The notes under the pieces are model-generated. The model worked only from the letters and a program-made list of their open reading frames with translations. It did not search any database and was not told the origin of the DNA. From Actinomycetota bacterium (GTDB lineage Bacteria > Actinomycetota > Actinomycetes > Streptosporangiales > Streptosporangiaceae): a stretch of DNA of 64,000 nt. This document shows positions 7,240 through 18,269 of the stretch, in pieces. The DNA lies in assembly GCA_019240215.1 (NCBI GenBank), contig JAFAYQ010000062.1, positions 95,756 to 159,755 of the forward strand, read 5' to 3'. A program made the position numbers and the translations under genes. Within the stretch, counting starts at the first letter, position 1. Every line of letters starts with the position of its first letter.

Positions 7240-8745
7240 ATGACCACGTCGCAGCCTTCTGCCTCCGCGTCCGGCACGGTCGGCGTACCGCCCGGGCGGG
7301 CGCCGGACCCGGCCGGGACCGATCGCGGGCGGTGGTGGCGGCGGCGCACCGACCGGCTGGCGCTGTCGGTGTGGGCCGGCTCGCGGGTGGTGATGCTCGC
7401 GATCAGCCTGGCCGCGCTGGCCAGCCAGAACGGCACCTCGTGGCTGAACTTGTGGCAGCGCTGGGACTGGGACCGCTACCTGACCATCGCCGAGTACGGC
7501 TACACGAGCGGCAAGGGGCCAGCCTACGACACCAACATCGTCGCGTTCTTCCCCGGCTACCCGGTGCTGCTGCGCACGGTTCACCTGGTGGTGCGCGACT
7601 GGGTCGTCTCCGGGCTGCTGATCTCACTGGTCGCGGGGGCGGTGGCCTGTGTCGCGCTGGCCCGGCTGACCGAGTTCGAGTGGCGGGCCCGGCGGGCGGC
7701 GAGCGGTGGCGAGACGGCCGGGGGTGAGCCCGGCCGGGCCGCCGTCACCGCGGTGCTGCTGCTGGTGGCGGCGCCCGCGGCGGTGTTCCTGGCGGCCGGC
7801 TACACCGAGTCGCTGTTCCTGGCGCTGGCCATCCCGGCCTGGCTGGCCGGCCGCCAGCGCCGCTGGGTGCTGGCCTGCGTGCTGACCGCGCTGGCGTGCA
7901 CGGTGCGGATCGACGGCGCGTTCGAGGCGGCCGGCCTGGCGGTGATGTTCCTCGTCGGCCGCCCGCGGGCGCGGGACTGGGCCCGCTCCCCCGCGTTCGC
8001 GCTGCCGCTGGCCGCGGTCGTCGGCTACTTCGCCTACCTGCGGGACATCACCGGCGACGGGCTGGCCTGGTTCCACGCCGAGGCGCAAGGCTGGTCGCGG
8101 CGGCTGACCAACCCGGTCACCGCGTTCCGGACCTCATGGGACAACGCCTTCGGGTCGGGGTACCGGTCGGGCGGGGGCGGTTTCGGGCGCGGTGGCGGCG
8201 CGGGCGGTCACCGGTTCGGCGGCGGCCCCGGCGGGCGGGTGCACCGTAACCCGGGCGGCTTTCCCGGCGCGGGCGCAGGGGGCGGCGGCCAGGCCACTGG
8301 CACCGGGCCGCAAACCGGCGGCACCGGGCCAGGGACCGGTCTGAGCCACTCCGTGGGTGGCTCCGGCGGCACCGCGCCAGCCGGTTCCGGTGGGACATTT
8401 TCAGCGTTTTCCGGCGGAAGATTGGGAGGGGTCGGCTCGTTCGATCCGTGGCCGTTCCGGCTGGACATTCTCGCGGTCGCGGCCGGGCTGGCGTTCATCG
8501 GCTGGGCCGCGTTCCGGCGCCGCTGGGCCGAGCTGGTGTACGTCGGCATCGCGGTGGTGTCGCTGGCCACGTCCACGTTTTACATGTCAGTGGCCCGCGA
8601 GGCGCTGCTGTGGTGGCCGCCGCTGATCGCGTTCGCGCTGTGGCTGAGCGGCCGCCGCTGGCTGACCGGGCTGGTGCTGGCGGGGTCGGGCGTGGTGATG
8701 GTCGGCATCACCTGGCTGTTCCTGACCGGCAGCTGGGCCGGCTGA
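7240..8745 (+). CDS. Integral-membrane mannosyltransferase (PIG-V/Gpi18-like) with a Gly-rich insert
   Basis: About 501 residues with multiple membrane helices. Conserved family features include NLWQRWDWDRYLTIAEYGY in the first extracellular loop (likely catalytic Asp and Arg) and IVAFFPGYPVLLR, as in polyprenol-phosphate-mannose dependent transferases related to PIG-V. ATG 7240 with GGGAGA at 7231-7236 is preferred over the longer frame from about 7171. Residues about 306-400 are a Gly/Thr-rich low-complexity insert (GGGGFGRGGGAGG, GTGPQTGGTGPGTG) between helices, absent from typical family members. It is probably exposed outside the cell. Substrate and acceptor are unknown. Confidence 0.78.
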   Translation: MTTSQPSASASGTVGVPPGRAPDPAGTDRGRWWRRRTDRLALSVWAGSRVVMLAISLAALASQNGTSWLNLWQRWDWDRYLTIAEYGYTSGKGPAYDTNIVAFFPGYPVLLRTVHLVVRDWVVSGLLISLVAGAVACVALARLTEFEWRARRAASGGETAGGEPGRAAVTAVLLLVAAPAAVFLAAGYTESLFLALAIPAWLAGRQRRWVLACVLTALACTVRIDGAFEAAGLAVMFLVGRPRARDWARSPAFALPLAAVVGYFAYLRDITGDGLAWFHAEAQGWSRRLTNPVTAFRTSWDNAFGSGYRSGGGGFGRGGGAGGHRFGGGPGGRVHRNPGGFPGAGAGGGGQATGTGPQTGGTGPGTGLSHSVGGSGGTAPAGSGGTFSAFSGGRLGGVGSFDPWPFRLDILAVAAGLAFIGWAAFRRRWAELVYVGIAVVSLATSTFYMSVAREALLWWPPLIAFALWLSGRRWLTGLVLAGSGVVMVGITWLFLTGSWAG

Positions 8746-8769
8746 GGCGGCCGGCCCAGCTGGGCTCGA

Positions 8770-10998
8770 TCAGGCGCCGGTGACGCTCGGCCCGCCGTTC
8801 TCCAGGTGGCCGGTGAACCGCTGCGACCAGGACGAATCGGTGCTGGCGGTCACGGTCAGGTCGTACCAGCCGCCCGCGCTGGCCAGCGGATTCGAGGAGA
8901 AGATGGCGGACCGGTGGGCGGCGACCTGGAACGTGCGCGGGTGGTCGTGGCGGTAGGCGTTAGCGGTGATCGTGAACGTCACCGGCCCGCGGCCGTGGTT
9001 GGTCAGTGTCAACCGCAGGCCGGGGCCGGAACCGAACCCGCCACCGGTGTACTCGGCCCGGGCCGCCAGCTGGGTGCCGGCCGCCGCGGTGTCGCCGGTG
9101 AATCGGCGCAGGAACCGGTTCGGCCCGATGACGGTGATGTCGAACTTGGTGTCGCCCGCGCCGGCGCCGACCGGGGCGGTGGCGGCGGCCGACCGGGACG
9201 CCTCGACCGTGTACTGGCCGGGGAACTTGGCCGGGTAGTCGGCCAGCGCGGGTACCGGGGCGAGGTTGTTGTAGACGGCGAAGTGGCTCGCCTTGCGCAC
9301 GTGCGGGCCGGTGTTGGTGAGGGCCAGCTCGGCGGTCGCGGCCCCGCCCGCGGTGGAAAAGCCGGTCAGGTTGGCGTTGGGCTGGACCGGCAGCGGCCGG
9401 GCGGGCTTGGTCCCGGGCTCCTGCGACGGCATCGCGTTGTTGTCCGGCAGCGGCACGTACTTGGTCTCGGCCACCAGCGTGCCGGTGTCCGGCAGGTCAG
9501 GCAGCCCGTAGACCGGCCGGGCGAAGTCAAACGCGCCGGTCAGGTCGCCGCAGACCTTACGCCGCCAGGCGCTGACGTTGGGCGAGACCGCGGGCTTGCC
9601 CAGCGCCGCCGTCCACTTCTCCAGGAACTGGATGACCGAGGTGTGGTCGGCGGTCTCGGAGGTGACCCAGCCGCCGCGGGTCCAGGGCGACACCAGGATC
9701 AGCGGCACCCGGAAGCCGAGGCCGACCGGGGCGGGCGCAGTCAGGCCGTAGGTCGACAGGTCGGTGCCGCTGACGAACTCGTCCTGCTCGCCGGGGGCGG
9801 GCACCGGCGGCGGCACGTGGTCGAACTGGCCGTCGTTCTCGTCGTAGTTGACGATGACCAGCGTCGAGTTGAACACGCCGGGGTCGGCGTGGAGCGCCTC
9901 GAGGACCGCCCGCATGAAGTAGGCGCCGTTGCTGGGCGCGGTCACCGGGTGCTCGGAGAAGAACTGGTTGTTGACCACGTAGGCGACCTGCGGCAACTGG
10001 CCCGCGAGCACGTCGGCCTTGAGCGCGGCCGCGAGGTTGTCGGCGTTCTGGGTCTGCACGCCGGTGTCGGTGGTGACGTTGGCGACGCCGTCGGTGTACA
10101 GCGGGCTCGACGGGTCGGGCACCCCGGGCTTGCCGGTGGCCGGGTCGGTCTGGGTCGGGTCCATCTTCGCGAACGTGGCGAAGTAGGGCGGGGCGTTGTC
10201 GCCATAGTCGTCGGCGCAGTGGTAGGTCCGCCACGACACGCCCGCCTGCTGCAGCGTCTCCACGTAGGACTGCCAGGTCAGGAAGTTCCGCTGCAGGTTG
10301 CCGCCACCGTCGTAGGCCACGTGGGGGGCGGTGCCGTCGTAGCCCGGGTGCGCCTGGTCGGCGTTGATCGTGCCGCTCATCAGGTAGATCCGGTTCGGGC
10401 CGGTCGCGCTGATGACCGAGCAGTGGTAGTCGTCGCCGACCGTGTAGGCGTCGGCCAGCGCGTAGTGGAACGGCAGGTCCGCCCGGTCCAGGAAGCCCAT
10501 CGTGGTCGGGCCGGCCTTGGCCTGGATCCAGCCGTTCATCAGCCCGCCGTACCAGGCGCCGTGCTGGGTCAGCCAGCTGTGGTCGGTGCCGCCGTAGTTG
10601 GCGGCCCCCAGTTCGGCGCTGGGCGGGACCGCTCCCTGCCACTCGTCGGTGCCGCTCAGCCGCCACGGGTACTGGGTGGCGGCACCGGCCGTGGGCGTGT
10701 CGGGCTGCTGGAACACCGAATTGCCGCCGGGCAGCGTGATCGTCGACCGGTCACCGAAGCCGCGCACACCCCGCAGCGACCCGAAGTAGTGGTCGAAGCT
10801 ACGGTTCTCCTGCATGACCACCACGACGTGCTTGATGTCGCGGATGTCCCCGTACCGCTGGGCCGGGCCAGAATAAGAGGCGGCCGCGTGCGGCTCAGCC
10901 GTCTGGGCCGCGGCCGACGAGGCCTCGGCCCCGACCGCGGCCGCGCCCGCGATCACGGCGGCACCCCCGATGAAACCCCGGCGGGACAGGTCGGACAT
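8770..10998 (-). CDS. Secreted phosphocholine-specific phospholipase C, Tat substrate
   Basis: The 742-residue enzyme starts at ATG 10998 with GGAGGT seven bases upstream. The N-terminus, MSDLSRRGFIGGAAVIAGAA, is a twin-arginine signal, so it should be folded in the cytoplasm and exported by Tat. The phosphoesterase domain begins IKHVVVVMQENRSFDHYFG and includes QFFSEHPVTAP, VIVNYDENDGQFDHVPPP and a TADHTSVIQFLEKW segment. Two beta-sandwich repeats of the bacterial phospholipase C C-terminal type follow from about residue 540. Family members cleave phosphatidylcholine or sphingomyelin and in actinobacteria often serve phosphate scavenging. It is divergent from the ABM gene. Confidence 0.92.
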   Translation of the reverse strand: MSDLSRRGFIGGAAVIAGAAAVGAEASSAAAQTAEPHAAASYSGPAQRYGDIRDIKHVVVVMQENRSFDHYFGSLRGVRGFGDRSTITLPGGNSVFQQPDTPTAGAATQYPWRLSGTDEWQGAVPPSAELGAANYGGTDHSWLTQHGAWYGGLMNGWIQAKAGPTTMGFLDRADLPFHYALADAYTVGDDYHCSVISATGPNRIYLMSGTINADQAHPGYDGTAPHVAYDGGGNLQRNFLTWQSYVETLQQAGVSWRTYHCADDYGDNAPPYFATFAKMDPTQTDPATGKPGVPDPSSPLYTDGVANVTTDTGVQTQNADNLAAALKADVLAGQLPQVAYVVNNQFFSEHPVTAPSNGAYFMRAVLEALHADPGVFNSTLVIVNYDENDGQFDHVPPPVPAPGEQDEFVSGTDLSTYGLTAPAPVGLGFRVPLILVSPWTRGGWVTSETADHTSVIQFLEKWTAALGKPAVSPNVSAWRRKVCGDLTGAFDFARPVYGLPDLPDTGTLVAETKYVPLPDNNAMPSQEPGTKPARPLPVQPNANLTGFSTAGGAATAELALTNTGPHVRKASHFAVYNNLAPVPALADYPAKFPGQYTVEASRSAAATAPVGAGAGDTKFDITVIGPNRFLRRFTGDTAAAGTQLAARAEYTGGGFGSGPGLRLTLTNHGRGPVTFTITANAYRHDHPRTFQVAAHRSAIFSSNPLASAGGWYDLTVTASTDSSWSQRFTGHLENGGPSVTGA

Positions 10999-11138
10999 GG
11001 AAGTGACCTCCAGGTCGCCCAAAACAACAAATGCAAACCGAGCCAACCTGGAGGATTCGCCCTCGGCCCCAGTAGCAGACAAGATGCCGACGAACACCAG
11101 TTGAACAGGTCATGACCGTCCAGCCCCGAGGGGGATCC

Positions 11139-11441
11139 GTGTCCCACGTCGCGATCGTCGCCCGCGTTACCGTCTGCGAAGGCAGGACCGGCGAGTACAT
11201 CGCCGCGTTCGCCCGGCTGTTCGAGCAGGCCGAGCGGGAGCCGGGGACGATCCTCTACACGCTCAACCGGTCGGCCGATGACCCGCAGGTGTTCTGGACG
11301 TCGGAGGTCTACGCCGATCAGGAGGCGTTCGCGGCGCATCGGGCGGCGGAGGAGCGGTCGGGCGCGGCCGCGGTGTTCACCGACCTGATCGCGGCCGCCG
11401 ACGTCACCGTCGGCGAGACGCTGCTGGCCAAAGGTTTGTGA
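11139..11441 (+). CDS. Antibiotic biosynthesis monooxygenase (ABM) domain protein
   Basis: The 100-residue protein is a single ABM (YgiN-like, ferredoxin-fold) domain: VAIVARVTVCEGRTGEYIAA, EREPGTILYTLNRS, FWTSEVYADQEAFAAHRAA. Such proteins are cofactor-light monooxygenases or quinol oxidoreductases and act as dimers. GTG 11139 preceded by GAGGGGGA at 11129-11135 is taken as start; an in-frame ATG at 11112 would add nine residues. The following hydrolase starts seven bases after its stop, so the two form an operon. Confidence 0.82.
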   Translation: MSHVAIVARVTVCEGRTGEYIAAFARLFEQAEREPGTILYTLNRSADDPQVFWTSEVYADQEAFAAHRAAEERSGAAAVFTDLIAAADVTVGETLLAKGL

Positions 11442-11448
11442 CGGCCCG

Positions 11449-12333
11449 ATGAGTTCGGGCGGCTCGGGGGGTCTGGTGGGTATGGAGACTCTGCTACCGG
11501 TCGGCGACGTCGAGTTGTGCGTGGATACCGTGGGGTCGCCGGGCGACATTCCGTTGCTGCTGATCGGTATCACGGCCGCCAGCTGGGACGACGAGTTCGT
11601 CGGGCGGCTGGCCGGGCGGTTCGTGATCCGGTACGACCTGCGGGACAGTGGCCGGTCGACCACCGTCGATCCGGACGCGCCCGGGTATACGCTGCGCGAT
11701 CTGGTCGCCGACGCGGTCGGGGTGCTCGACGGGCTCGGGGTCGAGCGCGCGCACGTGGCGGGCATCGGGACCGGCGGGTTCATCGCCCAGCTGCTGGCGC
11801 TGGACCACCCGGCCCGGGTGGCCTCGCTGGTGCTGATCGGCACCCGCCCGGTCGCCCCGGGCCCGGTCGACGACGACCTGCCCGAGCACTCACCGGCGAT
11901 CATGGGCCATTTCGGCAGCGCCCCGCCGGTCGACTGGTCCGACCAAACCTCGATCCTGGACGGTGCGGTGGCCACCGCCCGCGTGTTCTCCGGCTCACCA
12001 CGGTTCGACGCGGCCGAGGCCCGCGCCCACGCGGCCCGGATCCTCGATCGCTGCGGCCCGCACCCGGCGTCGGCCCGCAACGGGCTGATGGGCACCGTGT
12101 TCGCGAAGCTGGACTGCACGCCCCGCTGGCGTGAACGGCTCCCGCAGATCACCGCCCCGGCCCTGGTGGTGCACGGTGCCGCCGACCCGTTCTTCCCGGT
12201 CGGTAACGCGGAGGCGCTGGCGGCCGAGATCCCCGGCGCGACCCTGCTGGTCCTTGACGGGGTCGGCGCCGAGCTGCCGGGCCGGGCCCACGGGCAGGTG
12301 GCCGCGGCGGTGCTCGCGCACACGGCGCCGTAG
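11449..12333 (+). CDS. RdmC-like alpha/beta hydrolase lacking the nucleophile Ser
   Basis: The 294-residue protein follows the fold of actinobacterial RdmC-like hydrolases: LLLIGITAASWDDEFVGRLA, RFVIRYDLRDSGRSTT, VLDGLGVERAHVAG, ALDHPARVASLVLI, then ALVVHGAADPFFPV with the acid and RAHGQVA with the His. At the nucleophile elbow, where relatives have GxSxGG, the codons read Gly-Ile-Gly-Thr-Gly-Gly, so the catalytic Ser is Gly. The neighbouring Thr is one position off. The protein may be non-hydrolytic or use another mechanism. It is paired with the ABM monooxygenase. Confidence 0.8.
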   Translation: MSSGGSGGLVGMETLLPVGDVELCVDTVGSPGDIPLLLIGITAASWDDEFVGRLAGRFVIRYDLRDSGRSTTVDPDAPGYTLRDLVADAVGVLDGLGVERAHVAGIGTGGFIAQLLALDHPARVASLVLIGTRPVAPGPVDDDLPEHSPAIMGHFGSAPPVDWSDQTSILDGAVATARVFSGSPRFDAAEARAHAARILDRCGPHPASARNGLMGTVFAKLDCTPRWRERLPQITAPALVVHGAADPFFPVGNAEALAAEIPGATLLVLDGVGAELPGRAHGQVAAAVLAHTAP

Positions 12334-12350
12334 CCCGGTGCGAGCCCGGC

Positions 12351-13268
12351 CTAGAGCGTCAGCTCCGGGTCGGGACCGGGACCGCGGGCGGAGAACATGG
12401 CGGGGGCGTTGTGGGCGACCACGATGCGGCCGTCGCCGCCGACCGCGACCAGGCCGCCGTCGGAGCCGCGGCGGGTCAGCTCCTCCGCAAAGGTGGCGCG
12501 GACGGCGCCGGCCAGGGTGGCGCCGGCGTATTTGACGCGGGCGGCGACGTCGTGGGCGATGACGCCACGGATGAACGCCTCGCCGTGGCCGGTGCAGGAG
12601 ATCGCGGCCAGCTGGTCGCGGGCGTAGACGCCGGCGCCGATGATGGGGGTGTCGCCGACCCGGCCGTCGGACTGGCCGACGATGCCGCCGGTGCTGGTGG
12701 CGGCGGCCACCCGGCCGGAGGTGTCGCGGGCGACGGCGCCGACGGTGCCGTGGCGGGCGGCGGCCGCCCGGCCGGTCAGCACCTTCTCCAGCTGGCGGCG
12801 GCGGTGCTCGGTGACGAACCAGCCGGGCTCGGCCACCTCCAGGCCGTGCGCCTTGAGGAACTCCACGTCCGGGTCGACCAGCAGCACGTGATCGGTCTGC
12901 TCCATGATCGCGCGGGCCAGCTGGACCGGGTTGCGGGCGCGGTGGGCGGCGGCGACCGCGCCCGCCCGGCCGGCGCCGGTCATCACCGAGGCGTCGAGTT
13001 CGGCCTGGCCGGTGGCGGTCAGCGAGGCGCCGCGGCCGGCGTTGAACAGCGGGTCGTCCTCGAGCACGGCCACGCTGGCGCAGACGGCGTCGAGGGCGGC
13101 GCCGCCGGCCGCCAGCACCTGCCAGCCGGCCTGGTAGGCGGCCCGCAGGCCGTGGGCGTAGGGCGCGCCTTCGGTCAGCGACAGTTCCTGGGTGCGCGAG
13201 CCGGCTCCGCCGTGCAGGGCCAGGCTCGGCTGCCCGGCGGCCGGTACCGCTTCGAATAGCTGCATCAT
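12351..13268 (-). CDS. Isoaspartyl peptidase / type III L-asparaginase (Ntn hydrolase)
   Basis: The 305-residue protein is a plant-type asparaginase. The alpha part has SLALHGGAGSR and FNAGRGASLTATGQAELDAS; the autocleavage site is HGTVGAVARD, giving Thr175 as the N-terminal nucleophile of the beta subunit, followed by ATSTGGI and the CTGHGEAFIR binding loop. The family removes beta-aspartyl dipeptides and hydrolyses asparagine, and is activated by self-cleavage. It has no signal peptide. It is convergent with the RdmC-like gene, with 17 bases between stops. Confidence 0.92.
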   Translation of the reverse strand: MMQLFEAVPAAGQPSLALHGGAGSRTQELSLTEGAPYAHGLRAAYQAGWQVLAAGGAALDAVCASVAVLEDDPLFNAGRGASLTATGQAELDASVMTGAGRAGAVAAAHRARNPVQLARAIMEQTDHVLLVDPDVEFLKAHGLEVAEPGWFVTEHRRRQLEKVLTGRAAAARHGTVGAVARDTSGRVAAATSTGGIVGQSDGRVGDTPIIGAGVYARDQLAAISCTGHGEAFIRGVIAHDVAARVKYAGATLAGAVRATFAEELTRRGSDGGLVAVGGDGRIVVAHNAPAMFSARGPGPDPELTL

Positions 13269-13308
13269 GATCGCCGGCCAGGCTACCCGCTGAGCGGCAG
13301 GCTACGGC

Positions 13309-14013
13309 CTAAGCGAATTCGACGTGCTGGGCCTCGAGGAACCGGAGCAGGTCCTCGCCAGCGTTGACGACGTGCTGGCGCATCAGTGACTCGGCCGCCG
13401 CTCCCTCGCGCCGGCGCACCGCCGCCATGATCTCGGCGTGCTCCCGGTTGACCCGCTCGGACCGGTTCGGCATCTGGTCCACCTGGTCGTTGGGGATGCT
13501 CAGGCTGTGCGTGCGGATGACCGCCAGCAGCTTGGGTGACCGGGACAGCTGGTTGATGCGCCGGTGGAACTGCCAGTTGATCTTCGACATCCTTGTGCTG
13601 TCACCGGCCTCGGTGGCCCGGAGCATCTCGTCGTGGTAGCCGGCCAGCTCGCTGATCTCGTCCTCGGCGTGGCGCTCGGTGATGCGGCGCAGGGCCAGGC
13701 CGTGCAGCATCCCTTCAATCAGGTAGATGTCGCGGAGGTCGGACCGGGTCAGGGGGGCGACCAGGCTGTGCCCGTGCCCGTCGTCGACCAGGAAGCCCTG
13801 GGTGGTGAGCTGCCGGAGGGCGTCGCGGACAGGCATCCGGCTGGTGTTGAAACGCTCGCACAGCAACTGCTGACCAACGTGGGTACCAGCCGGCAGGCGG
13901 CCGTAGAGGATATCCCGCCGGATCACATCGGCGATCTGGTTCCCGAGCGGCACCCGCTCGAACCGGAACGCCTCACCGTCATCGAACGTGCCCCGTTCCT
14001 GAGGGAAGACCAT
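13309..14013 (-). CDS. GntR-family transcriptional regulator, FadR/FCD type
   Basis: A 234-residue regulator. The winged helix spans LGNQIADVIRRDILYGRLPAG to FNTSRMPVRDALRQLTTQGFL and the C-terminal all-helical FCD ligand domain contains DIYLIEGMLHGLALR, NWQFHRRINQL and the terminal EHAEIMAAVRRREGAAAESLMRQH metal-ligand helix. Residues D, H, H, H typical of FCD metal or carboxylate binding are present. The start is ATG 14013; AAAGGAAAGG lies upstream. A GTATAC-centred dyad overlapping its likely -10 suggests autoregulation. The target genes are not evident. Confidence 0.87.
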   Translation of the reverse strand: MVFPQERGTFDDGEAFRFERVPLGNQIADVIRRDILYGRLPAGTHVGQQLLCERFNTSRMPVRDALRQLTTQGFLVDDGHGHSLVAPLTRSDLRDIYLIEGMLHGLALRRITERHAEDEISELAGYHDEMLRATEAGDSTRMSKINWQFHRRINQLSRSPKLLAVIRTHSLSIPNDQVDQMPNRSERVNREHAEIMAAVRRREGAAAESLMRQHVVNAGEDLLRFLEAQHVEFA

Positions 14014-14066
14014 CCTGACCTTTCCTTTACCCCTAACACGCGGATTCGCGGCGGTTATTGGCAGAC

Positions 14067-14096
14067 AGTATACGGTCGACGGCGCCGGCGCACTAA
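14067..14096 (-). promoter_or_regulatory. Promoter and possible operator of the GntR gene
   Basis: On the minus strand TTAGTG (14096-14091) and TATACT (14072-14067) are separated by 18 bases, a fair housekeeping-type promoter. The -10 overlaps the hexamer palindrome GTATAC at 14068-14073, the core seen in many FadR/FCD-type operators, so the regulator may repress itself here. Confidence 0.45.
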
Positions 14097-14129
14097 GCGG
14101 TTCTCCTGCTCCTGATGGTAAGTACAAGT

Positions 14130-14159
14130 ACAGCCGGGGTGCGGGCGCACCCCGGCTGT
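14130..14159 (-). terminator. Strong hairpin terminator after icd
   Basis: The arms 14130-14143 and 14146-14159 form a 14-bp near-perfect stem (ACAGCCGGGGTGCG with its complement) around a very short loop. It lies 25 bases past the icd stop and before the GntR promoter, so it should end icd transcripts. Confidence 0.8.
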
Positions 14160-14183
14160 CACTATGCTGCGGAAATTCCCGCT

Positions 14184-16373
<2,190 letters not shown>

Positions 16374-16404
16374 CGGGTTGCCAGCTCCTGCTCTGGAGAT
16401 TTCT

Positions 16405-16418
16405 TCTCGACATCAAGA
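16405..16418. promoter_or_regulatory. Imperfect dyad upstream of icd
   Basis: TCTCGACATCAAGA is a 14-base imperfect dyad (10 of 14 positions symmetric) about 30 bases before the icd start codon, in a short AT-richer patch. Its position suits an operator or a promoter element, but no regulator can be assigned. Confidence 0.25.
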
Positions 16419-16486
16419 TACTCGTCGGCGGGCCCTCGCACCAACCAACCTGCCCAGCTAACCAGCCTTGACGCCAAGTGGTGGCA

Positions 16487-17458
16487 TCAGGGCCGCGGAG
16501 CCCGGGGGAATCCGAACGCGGCGACCAGTCCGGGCTCGCCGAACGAGGTGAGCCGGTGGACGCCGGCGCCGGACACGGTGAGCACGCAGATGCCGTGGGG
16601 CTGATAGCCGCCGTGCTCGTCGCGGGTCCAGGCGGCCGCCGCGGGCTGCCCGTTGGCGCTGGTGGCGAGCATGCGCCAGTTCCCCGGCCGGCCCAGCAGC
16701 TGATCGCGCAGGAACCGGACGCAGGAGCGGCGGCCGGCGAACCAGGTCCGCAGCGGCGTCGCTTCGATCGCGGCGTCGGCGGTCAGCAGCCGTTCCAGCG
16801 CGGCCGCGTCGGCGTTCTCGAACGCGGCGATGTACCGGTCGAGCAGCGCCCGGGCGCGCGGGGCGGCGGGCTCGGTGATCTGCCCGTCGGCCAGCGCCAG
16901 CTCCTGCAGCCGGGCCCGGGCGCGCTGCAGGGTGCTCTTGACCGACACCGTGCTGGTGCCGAGTATGACCGCCACCTCGGCGGCCGGGACCGCCAGCACG
17001 TCGCGCAGGACCAGCACCGCCCGCTGGCGCGGCGGCAGATACTGCAGGCTGGCCACGAGCGCGAGCCGCAGCCCGGCGCGGGCGGTCACGATCGCGGCCG
17101 GGTCGGCTGAGTCCGGGGTCACCAGCGCGTCCGGCACCGGCTGCAGCCAGCTCACGTCGCCCCCGGCCGCTTCCGGGACCGCCGTCGGATCAGGTTCCGG
17201 CTCGTACAGACCCGACGGCAGCACCCGGCGGCCCGGCCGGGCCAGCTCGGTCAGGCAGGCGTTGGTGGCGATCCGGTACAGCCAGGTGCGGACCGACGAC
17301 CGCCCCTCGAACCGGCCGTAGGACCGCCAGGCCCGCAGGTAGGTCTCCTGGACGAGGTCCTCGGCGTCCTGGAACGAGCCGAGCAGCCGGTAGCAGTGCG
17401 CGAGCAGTTCCGGCCGGAACGGCTCGGCGTCGGCGGCGAACGTGGCGTTATCGGGCAC
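16487..17458 (-). CDS. ECF sigma factor with SnoaL-like C-terminal domain (SigG-like)
   Basis: A 323-residue sigma factor. Region 2 reads LAHCYRLLGSFQDAEDLVQETYLRAWRSYGRFEG, followed by SSVRTWLYRIATNACL; region 4 reads LQYLPPRQRAVLVLRDVLAVPAAEVAVILGTSTVSVKSTLQRAR. A C-terminal SnoaL/NTF2-like domain starts near ALLDRYIAAFENADAAAL. In related factors (SigG/SigJ types) this domain replaces a separate anti-sigma factor by controlling activity in cis, and none is encoded here. GTG 17458 is the chosen start; upstream in-frame sequence is a shadow of the next gene. Confidence 0.88.
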   Translation of the reverse strand: MPDNATFAADAEPFRPELLAHCYRLLGSFQDAEDLVQETYLRAWRSYGRFEGRSSVRTWLYRIATNACLTELARPGRRVLPSGLYEPEPDPTAVPEAAGGDVSWLQPVPDALVTPDSADPAAIVTARAGLRLALVASLQYLPPRQRAVLVLRDVLAVPAAEVAVILGTSTVSVKSTLQRARARLQELALADGQITEPAAPRARALLDRYIAAFENADAAALERLLTADAAIEATPLRTWFAGRRSCVRFLRDQLLGRPGNWRMLATSANGQPAAAAWTRDEHGGYQPHGICVLTVSGAGVHRLTSFGEPGLVAAFGFPRAPRP

Positions 17459-17556
17459 GGCACTCCATCGGTCGCTCCATCGGCCGCGATCCTCTCCCCC
17501 GTGAGGCCCTTTCCATATAGGCAGACTGGGCGAGCCCGGAAAAGGAATCGACGCCG

Positions 17557-18180
17557 TCAGGTGGCGGGCTGGCGTTCCCGCAGGGTGGCGACCCCGTCGC
17601 CGTCGAGTTCGTCGCAGTAGGGTGCCCGGCCGGCCATGGCCATGACCAGCGCCAGGGCCGGGCCGGTGACCGCGGGCCCGGCCCCGGCCGCGAACGGGCC
17701 GTCGGTCGCGGTCAGGCGCAGCCCGGCGGCGCGCTTCCTGGTCAGGGCGGGCAGGTCGGAGCCCTGGTAGTAGCCGGCCAGGGCGGTCAGCGTGGCCATC
17801 GGGTAGTCGCGCTCGATACCGAGCGGCCGCCGGATGTCCTCGCCGTGGACGACGGTCTCGCCCAGCATGGCCAGCACCGGCAGCGGCGGCCTGGTCGTGC
17901 TGGTGGCCACCCGGCGGAACCGGGCCAGCGTCTCGGCCGGGCCGGCGCCCAGCTGCTCGGACAGCCGCAGCGCGACCTGCCGGTCGAAGTCGAACCGGCA
18001 GCGGATCACGCCCGCCATCCACCGCACCGGGTTGAGGCTGGCCCCGGCGGTCAGGTGCGCCAGCACCTCGCGCACGGTGAACTGGTCGCACAGCGACTGG
18101 GTGGCCCACTGCGGCTCGGCCAGCCCCGCGAGGTCCTCGGCCAGGGCGGCCCGCTCATTATGGATAGGCGACCAGCTCAT
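17557..18180 (-). CDS. Maleylpyruvate isomerase-fold (DinB-like) protein, TIGR03083 type
   Basis: The 207-residue protein begins MSWSPIHNERAALAEDLAGL and contains LCDQFTVREVLAHLTAGASL, the helix typical of mycothiol-dependent maleylpyruvate isomerase N-domains, with metal-ligand histidines in VLAHL and MLGETVVHGEDIRRPLGI. Family members use a metal and sometimes mycothiol; most have no known substrate. ATG 18180 is chosen; the frame is open to 18381 but overlaps a decayed gene on the other strand. It lies 98 bases upstream of the sigma factor on the same strand and may be read with it. Confidence 0.8.
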   Translation of the reverse strand: MSWSPIHNERAALAEDLAGLAEPQWATQSLCDQFTVREVLAHLTAGASLNPVRWMAGVIRCRFDFDRQVALRLSEQLGAGPAETLARFRRVATSTTRPPLPVLAMLGETVVHGEDIRRPLGIERDYPMATLTALAGYYQGSDLPALTRKRAAGLRLTATDGPFAAGAGPAVTGPALALVMAMAGRAPYCDELDGDGVATLRERQPAT

Positions 18181-18269
18181 GCCGGCCACGCTAGCGCGCA
18201 GGGAGTCCCCCATGGTGACAAAAGCATCCGGGAGCCGGGTCCACCGGGTCAGCCCGTCGGCCGAGCTCG

